From Desulfobacteraceae bacterium (GTDB lineage: Bacteria > Desulfobacterota > Desulfobacteria > Desulfobacterales > Desulfococcaceae), in the NCBI GenBank assembly GCA_011390755.1, contig JAABRU010000050.1, positions 1 to 40,943 of the forward strand: DNA of 40,943 nt, in the 5' to 3' direction. Every line of letters begins with the position of its first letter. Position 1 is the first letter of the stretch. Below the pieces are notes generated by a model. That model did not search any database and was not told the origin of the DNA. It saw only the letters and a list, made by a program, of their open reading frames with translations. A program made the translations under genes and the position numbers. Below, piece after piece: positions 1 to 10,200 of the stretch.

Positions 1-371
1 GAACACCTGACACCTAACACCCTGACACCGAACACCTGACACTTAACACCCTGACACCGAACACCTGACACCTAACACCCTAACACCCTGACACTTAACA
101 CCCTGACACCGAACACCTGACACCTAACACCCTGACACCGAACACCTGACACCGAACACCTGACACCTAACACCCTGACACCTAACACCCTGACACCGAA
201 CACCCTGACACTTAACACCCTGACACCGAACACCTGACACCGAACACCTGACACCGAACACCCTGACACTTAACACCCTGACACCGAACACCTGACACCG
301 AACACCTGACACTTAACACCCTGACACCGAACACCTGACACCGAACACCTGACACTTAACACCCTGACACC
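1..371. repeat. 26-unit minisatellite, 14/15-bp units
   Basis: The whole stretch parses into 26 units of two kinds: 14-mers of the type GAACACCTGACAC(C/T) and 15-mers of the type TAACACCCTGACAC(C/T), with some hybrids and one 8-bp truncated unit. Every unit ending in CT is followed by a T-type unit. The last six units form two identical 43-bp higher-order repeats. The array begins at the window edge, so its left end is not seen. It ends three bases before the glgP stop codon. The open frames across it are by-products of the periodicity, without a ribosome-binding site or non-repetitive sequence. Confidence 0.97.
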
Positions 372-374
372 TCC

Positions 375-2924
375 TTATACCCAGGTAATAAATCCGGGCA
401 TAAAACGGGTCCATTCATCCCCTTTGGGAATAACACGGATTGTGAATCCGTACCTGCCGGAGACACGGCACTGAATATCACATGAATAGAGATAGATGCC
501 GTTTCCATGGGCTTCCAGCATGGACATGGACTGCACTTCGCTGCGGTTCAGATCATCCAGAGTTCGCATAATTCCGTAATACAGTTCCACTTCCACATCA
601 TCGGGGCGCAGTTCCCCCAGACTGACAATACTTGTCACCTGAAAACTTTCCCCCACGCGGAAAGGTCCTTCGGACTGCCGCTCAGGATAATCAATACGGA
701 TATTTTCCCACAGATTTCTCAGTTTTCCTCTTTGCACTGCCAGTTCTCCTGCTTCCTGTGCATTGGCGGCAGTCAGGGAACGCAGGCGATCTTTGGCCGG
801 TTCATAAAAACGTTCATTGTATTCACCCACCATGCGGTGACTGCAGAACATCCGCATTCCCATTTTCATGGATTCTTTCATCATCCGCAGCCAGCGGCTG
901 GGAATATCCCCGTTTTTCCGGTCATAAAAACAGGGGATGACCTCATCTTCCAGCACATTGTACAGGGCCTGGCTTTCCACGGCATCCTGGTATCCGTAAT
1001 CCGTATATTCCTCCCCGTTGCCGATGCGCCAGCCCCGGTCTTCCGCGTAGCCTTCGCACCACCAGCCGTCCAGCACACTGACATTGAGCACGCCGTTGAT
1101 GGCAGCTTTCATGCCGGATGTGCCGCAGGCCTCGAAGGGGCGCCGGGGCGTATTGAGCCAGACATCCGCGCCCTGCACCAGGTGACGGGCGATAAAAATA
1201 TCATAATCTTCAATAAAAATGATTCTGTCCCGCATTCCGGTACGGCGGGCAAAATGAATCAGGTTTTTTATGAGTTCTTTTCCTTCATGATCCCTGGGAT
1301 GGGCTTTTCCGGCAAAGATAAACTGTACCGGTGCGGTTTTGCTGGTCAGGATGGCTTCAAAGCGGTCCGGATTCTGCAAAAGGAGGAAAGCCCGTTTGTA
1401 GGTGGCAAAACGGCGGGCAAAGGCAATGGTCAGCACATCCTGATCCAGCACCAGCTCTGCCCTTTTCATGATTTCCCTGGGTGCATTGCGCCGTTTGTAC
1501 TGTTTTACCATGAGTTTGCGGCAGGTACGGATCAGCCGGGCACGGCTCATGGAATGGGCGCGCCAGAGTTCCTCATCATAGATATCCTCAATGCGCCGGG
1601 CATTGTCGGGCCGGGAAGGATGCTTCTGCCATTCCGGACCGATATAGCGGTCAAAGAGCTGGGAATTCTCATGGGAAAGAAAGGAGGCAATATGCACCCC
1701 GTTGGTGACATGACCAATGGGGATTTCCTCTTCCGGTCTTCCGGGCCAGAGCCGGGTCCACATCTGCCGGGCCACCCGGCCATGGAGCTGGCTGACTCCG
1801 TTGCAGTATTGGGCCATATGCGCACCCAGGGCAAACATGGAGAGGGAATCATGGGGAGCGGCACCGGGCGGCTGGCCCCAGGAAATGATTTCATCGGCCG
1901 TTACCCCCAGTTTTTTCTCCAAAGGAATCAGATAGGGGCGGATGAGATCCGGCGGAAATTCCTCATTCCCGGCAGGAACCGGTGTATGGGTGGTAAAAAC
2001 CGTGGTTCTGGGGACGATTTCCATAGCTGTTTTCAAATCTGTTCCGTAATCTTCCATCATCTGGGCCAGCCGTTCCAGGCTGGAAAACGCGGAATGCCCT
2101 TCGTTCATGTGACAGACAGCGGGACGGATGCCCATTTTTTTCAATGCCCGCATTCCGCCGATACCCAGCACCATTTCCTGCGCGATGCGATGTGACTGCT
2201 CCCCCACATATAAACGGGATGTAATATCCCGTATATGAATGGGATTTTCCGAAAGATTGGTATCCAGCAGATAGAGGGGGACGCAGCCCACATGCAGGCA
2301 CCAGACAGCGACCCGGATTTCACCCTCGGGCCCTTCCACCATGACCCGCAGATCATTTCCCTGCAGGTCTTTGGCTTTGCTGACGGGCAGGTGGTAAATG
2401 TCGGTTTCCGGGTATTCCTCCTGCTGCCAGCCTTCCTGGTCCATATACTGGCGGAAATAGCCCTGGCGGTAGAGCAGGCCGACTCCCACCAGAGGGAGCC
2501 CCATATCGGATGCGGCTTTGAGATGATCCCCGGCCAGAATGCCCAGACCTCCCGCAAAAAGGGGAATGCTTTCATGGATCCCGAATTCCATGGAAAAATA
2601 GGCTATGGTTTTATTCTGCTGAAACAGGGAATGATAATTATCCGTCCCCACGCAGGGCAGTTTTTCATAACTGTCTTTCACCCGCTGCAAATGGGAGAGA
2701 AAACTGGGGTCCCCGGCCAGTTCTTCCAGTCTTTTCTGGGGAACATAGGTAAGAAAACGGATGGGGTTGCGTTCGCACTCATCCCAGAGCCGGGGATTGA
2801 TGCGGCGGAAGAGATCCACCGCGTCATACTGCCAGCACCACCATATATTCCGGGAAAGGGTTTCCAGAAAAGCCAATGGTTCCGGGATATTAGGAAAAAC
2901 CTGAAATGTCTGAAATTTTTTCAT
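375..2924 (-). CDS. glgP: Alpha-glucan (glycogen) phosphorylase
   Basis: This cytoplasmic GT35 enzyme removes glucose-1-phosphate from the non-reducing ends of glycogen or maltodextrin. The 849-residue protein matches the bacterial/archaeal alpha-glucan phosphorylase type (TIGR02094). Residues about 15-110 form the DUF3417-like N-terminal domain (LSRNIWWCWQYDA). The core has YFSMEFGIHESIPLFAGGLG, HMNEGHSAF and TTHTPVPAGNEEF. The pyridoxal-phosphate lysine is K606 in GTSGMKAAINGV, followed by LDGWWCEGY. It lies 12 kb from the debranching enzyme on the same strand, and together they would degrade glycogen. There is no recognisable terminator: the stop codon is followed within three bases by the minisatellite. 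The 562-residue open frame on the other strand is a shadow. Confidence 0.97.
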   Translation of the reverse strand: MKKFQTFQVFPNIPEPLAFLETLSRNIWWCWQYDAVDLFRRINPRLWDECERNPIRFLTYVPQKRLEELAGDPSFLSHLQRVKDSYEKLPCVGTDNYHSLFQQNKTIAYFSMEFGIHESIPLFAGGLGILAGDHLKAASDMGLPLVGVGLLYRQGYFRQYMDQEGWQQEEYPETDIYHLPVSKAKDLQGNDLRVMVEGPEGEIRVAVWCLHVGCVPLYLLDTNLSENPIHIRDITSRLYVGEQSHRIAQEMVLGIGGMRALKKMGIRPAVCHMNEGHSAFSSLERLAQMMEDYGTDLKTAMEIVPRTTVFTTHTPVPAGNEEFPPDLIRPYLIPLEKKLGVTADEIISWGQPPGAAPHDSLSMFALGAHMAQYCNGVSQLHGRVARQMWTRLWPGRPEEEIPIGHVTNGVHIASFLSHENSQLFDRYIGPEWQKHPSRPDNARRIEDIYDEELWRAHSMSRARLIRTCRKLMVKQYKRRNAPREIMKRAELVLDQDVLTIAFARRFATYKRAFLLLQNPDRFEAILTSKTAPVQFIFAGKAHPRDHEGKELIKNLIHFARRTGMRDRIIFIEDYDIFIARHLVQGADVWLNTPRRPFEACGTSGMKAAINGVLNVSVLDGWWCEGYAEDRGWRIGNGEEYTDYGYQDAVESQALYNVLEDEVIPCFYDRKNGDIPSRWLRMMKESMKMGMRMFCSHRMVGEYNERFYEPAKDRLRSLTAANAQEAGELAVQRGKLRNLWENIRIDYPERQSEGPFRVGESFQVTSIVSLGELRPDDVEVELYYGIMRTLDDLNRSEVQSMSMLEAHGNGIYLYSCDIQCRVSGRYGFTIRVIPKGDEWTRFMPGFITWV

Positions 2925-2985
2925 ATGAATAATACCTGTAAAATCTGCCCGGACTTAGAAAACCGGACAGCATTATTGCTGATTG

Positions 2986-3051
2986 TCAGTAGATCGAAAA
3001 GTTTCCGTAGGAGTGCAAAAATTGCATTTTTGCATGTAACCGGGGGTTACA
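2986..3051 (-). repeat. Partial copy of the 145-bp TIR element
   Basis: It starts with TCAGTAGATCGAAAAGTTTC and continues into the AGGAGTGCAAAAATTGCATTTTTGCATG block. It corresponds to the reverse complement of the right half of the full copies at 20236 and 34995. It is truncated after about 65 bp, at a GTAACCGGGGGTTAC palindrome. It lies in the 171-bp gap between the coiled-coil gene and glgP. Confidence 0.85.
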
Positions 3052-3095
3052 TTATTCTCCTACAGGTTTTTCTGTCTCACACTCCCTGTCTCTTT

Positions 3096-4031
3096 TCATA
3101 CAAAATCATAGGAATAATAAACTGCTATCCCTTTTTCCTTTGCATATTCTTCCGCATCCGGTTGGGAGATCATATATGTTACCAGAACCGGGAAAATATC
3201 GGGAAAAATTCCTTCCAGTTTCAATAATCGTTTTTTTACAAAGCGATCCACATCGTTTTTGGACAGTTGGCTTTTGGACTCTCCCACAATCATGAGCGAT
3301 CTGCCGTCTCTGATACCTTCACCGAGGATATTGATTTCCAGATCACGTCCCTTATTATCCCTGAGATATTTCCGGATAAGACGTTCTTTGAGATTTATCC
3401 GGTGATCTCTTTGCAGCAGTCCGGGCAGATATTTGTAGGCCAGGTCTTCCAGTCTGTATCCTACTGTATTTGCAATTCCGCCAAGCTGTTTTCTGGTTTC
3501 CGTATGTTCATCCGCCAGATGTTTTAAGGATTTTTCAGTTCTTTTCTGGGCTTCGGCCAGTTCTTTCAGCGAAACAGCCAGTTCATCTACTCGGCTTTCA
3601 GTCCTTTTCTGGGCTTCAGTCAGTTCTTCTACCCTGATTTCGGTTCTTTTCTGTGCTTCAGTCAGTTCTCCGACCCTGATTTCAGTTCTTTTCTGTGCTT
3701 CGGCCAGTTCCTCCATCCGGTTTTCGGTTCTTTTCTGGGCTTCAGTCAGTTCCTCCATCCGGTTTTCGGTTCTTTTCTGGGCTTCGGCCAGTTCCTCCAT
3801 CCGGTTTTCGGTTCTTTTCTGGGCCTGGGCCAGTTCCTCCATCCGGTTTTCGGTTCTTTTCTGGGCCTGGGCCAGTTCCTTCATGACCCCTTTTAATTCA
3901 CTGAAATCTTCTTTTCTTACGGTATTCTGAATTTCCTCACACATTTCTCCCAGCAGATGGGCAAATTTTCTGGCAGCCGCATCATCCAGCACGGTTTTCA
4001 GTTCCGAATAGATGTTAAAGGTATTGAGCAT
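3096..4031 (-). CDS. Coiled-coil 14-residue-repeat protein with PD-(D/E)xK-like C-terminus
   Basis: I recognise the architecture but not a named function. Residues 1-49 form a helical head. Residues 50-147 are seven units of the type MEELAQAQKRTENR, followed by an eighth interrupted by a 7-residue insertion (VDELAVSLKELAEAQKRTEK); together they should form a long coiled coil. Residues 188-311 look like a restriction-endonuclease-like fold: E195 in the first helix, D230/E232 (GRDLEINIL), then E251-S-K253 on the next strand (MIVGESKS), the usual PD-(D/E)xK spacing. The start is fixed by AAAGGAGG eight bases upstream of the ATG. No partner gene is adjacent. Similar proteins are common in cyanobacteria and deltaproteobacteria, often annotated as DUF3782-like or 'chromosome partition' proteins. 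A nuclease activity is inference. Confidence 0.85.
   Translation of the reverse strand: MLNTFNIYSELKTVLDDAAARKFAHLLGEMCEEIQNTVRKEDFSELKGVMKELAQAQKRTENRMEELAQAQKRTENRMEELAEAQKRTENRMEELTEAQKRTENRMEELAEAQKRTEIRVGELTEAQKRTEIRVEELTEAQKRTESRVDELAVSLKELAEAQKRTEKSLKHLADEHTETRKQLGGIANTVGYRLEDLAYKYLPGLLQRDHRINLKERLIRKYLRDNKGRDLEINILGEGIRDGRSLMIVGESKSQLSKNDVDRFVKKRLLKLEGIFPDIFPVLVTYMISQPDAEEYAKEKGIAVYYSYDFV
3536..3884 (-). repeat. 42-bp coding tandem repeat
   Basis: The coiled-coil region is a DNA-level minisatellite of 42-bp units; on the plus strand each contains TCGGTTCTTTTCTGGGC or a close variant. Adjacent units in the 3720-3884 half are nearly identical, while those near 3540-3700 have diverged. 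Unit gain and loss would therefore change coiled-coil length in two-heptad steps without shifting the frame. Confidence 0.9.
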
Positions 4032-4054
4032 AATAAACCTCCTTTGCCGAAAAC

Positions 4055-4086
4055 AATAAAGGACGGTGAATCCACCGTCCTTTATT
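4055..4086 (-). terminator. Perfect hairpin after the giant gene
   Basis: A 14-bp perfect stem (AATAAAGGACGGTG with its complement) closes a 4-base AATC loop. It lies downstream of the minus-strand giant gene and upstream of the ribosome-binding site of the coiled-coil gene. The A-rich and T-rich stem ends allow termination in either direction. Confidence 0.8.
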
Positions 4087-4177
4087 CATACACTAATAAG
4101 GGTTAAGAAATCAAGTAATGTTTGTTTGCAATAAATACATCCGCAGATTTTGGGATTCATTGCGGCATTTTCCGCAC

Positions 4178-4222
4178 GGGACGCGGAGCGTCCCCGCGGC
4201 ATTCCCACGCAGAGCGTGGGAA
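4178..4222. repeat. Two hairpins of the GC-RGA-GC family
   Basis: Two palindromes lie side by side just past the giant gene's stop codon. GGGACGC-GGA-GCGTCCC is at 4178-4194 and TTCCCACGC-AGA-GCGTGGGAA at 4202-4222. Both have a 3-base apex closed by GC pairs, and the second is followed by CGAG as in the copy at 17073. The 212-bp gap 4032-4243 holds nothing else apart from the terminator. Confidence 0.85.
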
Positions 4223-4243
4223 CGAGTGAAAGTGAACCCCTTA

Positions 4244-7200
4244 TCAGCGCAGCCCGGCCACTTTCTGCATGACAAATATGGCCTCTGGCAGACCGAGTTT
4301 TGTATCATTGTTTACATCTGCCCCCCGGTTGACGTTCTGAACCGATATTCCGGCAGTCAGTTTCAGAGCCTGAATGGCATCTTTCAGGTCTATGACATTG
4401 TCCACAACTACATACAATGCTTTCACTTCTCCGATTGTATATGTGATATTCTGGATAAATGTATCAAAGACAGAACCACTGTCATCCCGCAGATTCACTT
4501 CTATGGTCGCTGTACCGAATGCATTGATTTTAGGGGTGAGAATCAGTTTCAGCGGATAGCGTTCATCCGGTTCCAATATTACCGGAAATGCTGCCGGACT
4601 ATCATCGGATTCCGTTACCTTAATATTCACATTCGGAAGCAACTCTGTATTCATGGATAATGTGGTTAAAGTCAGACTTCCGCCATCCGGATCATAAATA
4701 AGGAAATCAAATTCCTCTGTCCTGTTTTCCAAGCCCTCAATATTGGAAGGCAGATCCAGAATCACCGGTGCATCATTTATCGGATGGATGGTCACCGTAA
4801 ACTTTTTGGTTACCTGAAGCGGTGCAGGCTGATTTTTCACATCCACGACCAGTATTTCCAGTTCCACTGAACCGGATACATTGGTTCCCGGCCGGATGGT
4901 TACCTGGTAAGTATGTTCCCTCGGATCAGCGGGCTGGGGGGTAATCTTTGTCGGCTGAACAATATTTTCATAAGGAATCAGCGGGGCATCCTGTGTTACA
5001 GGATGAACATCAATTTTATTGAATTCGTCCACCCCGGTATCTTCATCAATGATGGTGAATATAACCGTCACAGGAACATCCTCACTGGTATAGACCGGGC
5101 TTTCCACAAAAATCTGCGGATCGGATGCCGATGTCACATCATATACGGTCATAGTGAAAGTGGCCGTTGTGGGATCAGGATCCAGGCCGTCATACACCTG
5201 GATTTCAATATCCGCAGTTCCGGTTTCATCCAACGCAGGATTAATATCCATTGTATAATTCGGATCATTGGCTCCTGCCAATGTTATATATGTCGGCCCG
5301 GTGATATTGCTCAGGGGTACAAGGGTTGTATTCTTGGAATCCGCATTCACCTGCAACTGGGCAATCGGGGTATCCGGATCATCCACCCGGAAAGTGACGG
5401 TGATCGGTGTATTGACCGGTGTCACTTTGGGGCCGGGCGTAATAAAAATGACCGGAGGATCCGAAACCGGCAGTACCGTCAGGATGAAATTTTTGTCTGC
5501 CGTATCTCCTCCCGGATCTGCAACTGTTACTGAAAGAGTGACCGGTGTGGAAGGATTGATACCGGTATTGGCATTTTCCACAGGTATGAGTGTGAGCGTA
5601 ATCGGTCCGGCACTGTAAACCGGTTCCCTGATTTTAAATCCGTCTGCGTAATCCTGCCCGTTTACCAGGATATGCTGCCCGTCCGTCGGCAGAACAGAAG
5701 CATTGGTGGAGGTAATGGTCAGAGAAAGCTCATCTTTGTCCACATCATTTACAGTAAATGTAAAATCTTTGCTTTCATCCTCATTCATGGTCCAACTGGA
5801 AGTGGCGGAGCTGATGACAGGGCCGTCATTTCCACTCAGAACACGCAGGACAAACATCAGGGTATTGCTCGCCGTGGGGCCGCCGGTATTGTCATTGGCA
5901 GTGATGGTAATTTCCGTATTCCCGGCTAGGGCAGAATTCATTGACTCCAGCGGTTTCACCGTGAGTGTGACTTCGCCGTATTCTTCCGAAGTAACCGGAT
6001 CGGTTTTAATAAGCACTTCACTGGTCGTCAGGTAAGAGAATTCATTGGGCACCAGTTCCTCATTTGAGGATACAGCAAATACCGTCACATTACTCAGAGC
6101 GGTATCCACATCATCCACCCGGAATACAATATTTTTGGTGGTATCCTCTTCCATTGTGATAACCTGGTTGGGAACAATGCCGGTAATCGCAGGCGGATCA
6201 TTGGCAATTTCCACAGCCAGTTTGAAGATAAGGGAATAGCTGCTGTCCCCTGTTCCACCGTCATCAGCAGTCAGTGTCACACTGACCATGCCGGACTGAT
6301 TTGCTGCCGGTTTCAAAACAAGAATCCGGTTCGCTCCGCCGCCGGTAATATGAGCGTGTGCATAATCCGTCGGCAGTATGGTTTCATCCGAGGATGTGGG
6401 AGTAACAGTTATGTTTTCCACCAGAGAATCAATATCCGTGAGTGTGAACGGTATTTCCAGTTCAACATCCTCCTGGGCAGGGAAAATCTGATTCTTGCTG
6501 ATGCCTGTAATACCGGGAGCATCATTCACCGGCTGCACATTGACGGTAAAGGTCATCGTGTTGGTGGCTGTGGCAGTTCCGGTATTGTCATCAATGGTCA
6601 GAGTAATCTTGGCCGTTCCGTTAATGGAAGTGTTGGCATTATCCGCCGGATTGATGACGATAATCCGTTCATCATCCTCGGCCCCCGGTTCCACATGGAT
6701 ATTCATATATTCATTGGGAATCAGAAATGTATTATCGGATTCTGCCGTAACCGTAATATTTAAGGGGTCGGTGTCCAGATCAGCAACAACAACCGTAAGC
6801 GATTTGTTCTCATCCTCCTGCATCTCAACAACTGCATTCGGTTTTATCTGATTGTTCGGATGTCCCGTGTCAACAGACGGCGAATCATTCACAGGATTAA
6901 GACGCAGCTTAAAAGTAACTGCCGTTTCAGCATTGCCTGCCCCGCTGTTGTCATTTGCTGTAATGGTTATCGGCACATCCCCGGACTGATCCGTCTGCGG
7001 TGTAATGACAATGCTTCTGTCCGCACCGGTTCCGGTAATCCGGATATCCGTATTTTGGACAAGTGTTTCATTTCCGGATACAGCGGTCAGGCCGATAAGT
7101 GTTGGCGCACTTTCCTTGTCAGAAAGGGTTACAGGAATACTGGCAGCAACATCCTCCTCTGCATCAACAATCATGCCTTCACTGATACCGCTGATTTCCG

Positions 7201-10200
7201 GCGGATCGTTGACCGGATTCACTTCTATGGTAAAGGTGAAATCCGATGTGGCTGTTTCTGTGTCTGTATTGTCATCCACTGTCATAGTAATGGTTCCTGT
7301 GCCGAAATCATAGGTGTTGGCATCCGGTTCAGGAACAATGACCAGTTTACGGTTGCAGATACATTCTGCCGGTACGGGAACCGGATTATCCTGACATTCT
7401 GGCAAATCAATATTACATTCATCCCGCAAAGGATCATCCGGGTCAATCACTTCCACATGAAGACTGGCATAGGCATCTGCCACCAGATTTGTATTTCCGG
7501 ATTTCACCGAAACTGTCAACTGATGGGGAACCTGCTCCACATCTTCCACCCGGAAGGGAATTTCAAAGGTTTTTGTTCCCTCTGTTTCAAGATCTTCAGA
7601 AAATGTCACCACGTCAAAGGGATCAATTCCCAGAATTGACGGGGGATCATTTACCGGGCCTACGGAAAAAGTGATCGTCAGAACAGATGTGCTGGTGCCC
7701 GTCCCCTCCTGATCGTCTGCTGTGATTTCAATGCTAAGAATTCCGTACTGATAATCAGCAGGCTGAACATACATGATACGGCTGCCCAGCGTTCCGGTAA
7801 ACCGGATATTGGCATCAGGCACAACATTCTGATTACTTGATTTGGCAGAAAGAACGATCTGTCCCAAAGGCGTATCAGGATCTGTAAGGGTAATGGCTAT
7901 ATCTTTCTCTGTTTTTTCAGGTGTGGTTATTATCACCGCAGGATCAATATTGGTTATTACCGGAGGATCATTGATCTGCGTCACTTCCACAGTAAAGACC
8001 AGAGTGGAAACAGCGGTTTCCGTACCTGTATTGTCATTAAGTTCAAGGGTGATGGTCGCTGTTCCGTTCTCATGCGTATTGGCATTCTCTTTTGGCCGGA
8101 TATATATGGTACGGGCTGCTTCGGTTCCTGTTATCCGCAGATTGGCGTAAAGATTGGGAATCAGATTGGTATTCCCGGATGTCACCTTTGCAGTGATATT
8201 CTCTGCTTCGGTGTCCACATCTTCCAGCACAATTTCAATATCTTCGGAAGTATCCTCATTCATTACAATCAACTGATTTGCCACAAGTCCGCTGAAAACA
8301 AAAGGCGCATCATTGACAGTTCCCACATTCAATGTGAATGAAACAGGAGCAGATGTATTATTCTGCGCTTCTCCGTCATCTGCTGTCAGGGTTATATTGA
8401 TCGGGCCGGAAAAATCACTGTTCGGTGTGATTTTGAGAATACGGCTGGCTCCCAGTCCGCTTGCTGTAATTGTGCAGTTTACAGGTGTTGACCAGTTAAG
8501 CTCAATATTTTCCACAGGTGTATCCGCATCCGATAAGGTAATCGTGATTTCCTTCGGGGTGTCCTCATCTGCCGGAATAATATCGTTATTGCTGATTCCT
8601 TCGATAGCAGGCGGGTCATTCACCGGATTAACCTGCAGTTTTACGACCAGTTTGGACGTGGCAGTCGCACTTCCCGAATTATCATCCGCTGTAATTGTAA
8701 TTTCCGCAATGCCGTTTTGGGGAGTAAATGCGTCTTTTGCCGGTGTTATTACAAGGGTGCGGTTGTTTCCGGTTCCATCAAGCCGCAGGTTGTTGTAGTT
8801 ATTCGGCACCAGAGCAGTGTTATTGGAAACAGCAGTCAAAGTGATATTGTCCGCATTTGTGTCTTCCACATCACTAAGCGAAACAGGGATTGATATTTCG
8901 GTGTCCTCATCCGTTGTGTGAACAGAATAATTTGCCGGTGCAGTGAATACCGGTGCATCATTCACATCTTTTACCTCCAGATAAAAGGTAACAGATGTCG
9001 TTTTTGCATCTTCCGGATTGTTATCATTCACTGATAAAACCAGTTCAGCCGTACCGGTTTTATTTTCGTTCGGTGTAAGTTTGATCCGGTAATTCGCACC
9101 GGCACCGGTGATTCTGATGCTGGTATTTGCTATAATATCCGTACTGTTGGGAACAACTTCCGGAACCAGGCTGCTGATAGCCGTATCAACATCATTTATC
9201 ACAATATCAATATTGATAAAGATGTCCTCATCTGTTTCAAAAATATCGCCTTCCTTGATACCGGAATCAATTGTGGGCGGATCGTTGACAGGATTAACCT
9301 TCAACTGAAAAACCGCAACATCTGTTCCGCCTTTGCCGTCATTTACCGTTACAGTGACAGATGTATTCCCATTGGCATTTTCAGCGGGAAGGAGCGTCAT
9401 CGTAAAATTTCCGCTGCCGCCGTTTACGTCCATCATATGCGTCATTCCGCTGCCTCCGATATTGACATGGTCGTTATCAATGGGCAGAATCGCCTGATTT
9501 ACGGCTGTGGCCGTTATGGTCAACAGATCATCCTTGTCAATATCGCTGACAGTAAAAGAAATATCTCCGGTTTTCGTATCTTCATCTGTAATAACCGGGC
9601 TGGGTGTGTTTAACACAATTTCCGGTATATCATTGACAGATGTAACGCTAAGAATAAATGTTTCCGTCGCTGTCTTCCCGCCGTCATCGGTAATTTTTAC
9701 GGTGATAACTGTTGTTCCGAACATGTTGGCTACAGGTGTGATCGTCAGTGTGGGGGATGTACCCGAACCGCCTATTACAATATTTTCACCACCACTATCT
9801 GGTTCAGCAGTAGTAGGGTTATCATCAGGAACAAGTTCCGTATTGGATGAAGTGACGGTAATACTGTTCCATAGCACATTACCGGCGCTTTCCTGGTCGC
9901 TGATGGTAAAGGCAAAATTTTCCAGTACGCCGTCTTCATTAATACTCTGATTACCAATTGGGTTTATCACAGGGGGATCATTAAAATCTGTAACTTCAAA
10001 ATCAAATGCCACAGATACATTTGCCCCCGCTGTATCTGTTGCTGTTAACGTAATAACCGCCGTTCCTGAAAGATTCGGTTCCGGTGTAATAATGACAAAT
10101 AATTCAGCTTCTTTATCAACCAAAACCGGATAATAGGAAGCTCCGCTTATACCGTTTATTGAAATATTGGCATCCGGAACCAGTGCCTGATTGCCTGATG

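Noticed and set aside
72..312. Two 62-65-codon minus frames in the minisatellite
   Set aside because: They are periodic translations of the array (VRCQVFGVRV type), with no ribosome-binding site or unique sequence.
1..371. CRISPR array
   Set aside because: Units are contiguous 14-15-mers without unique spacers, and no cas gene is present.
507..2195. 562-codon plus-strand open frame opposite glgP
   Set aside because: It is the antisense shadow of a clear phosphorylase; the translation is low in charged motifs and has no family signature or ribosome-binding site.
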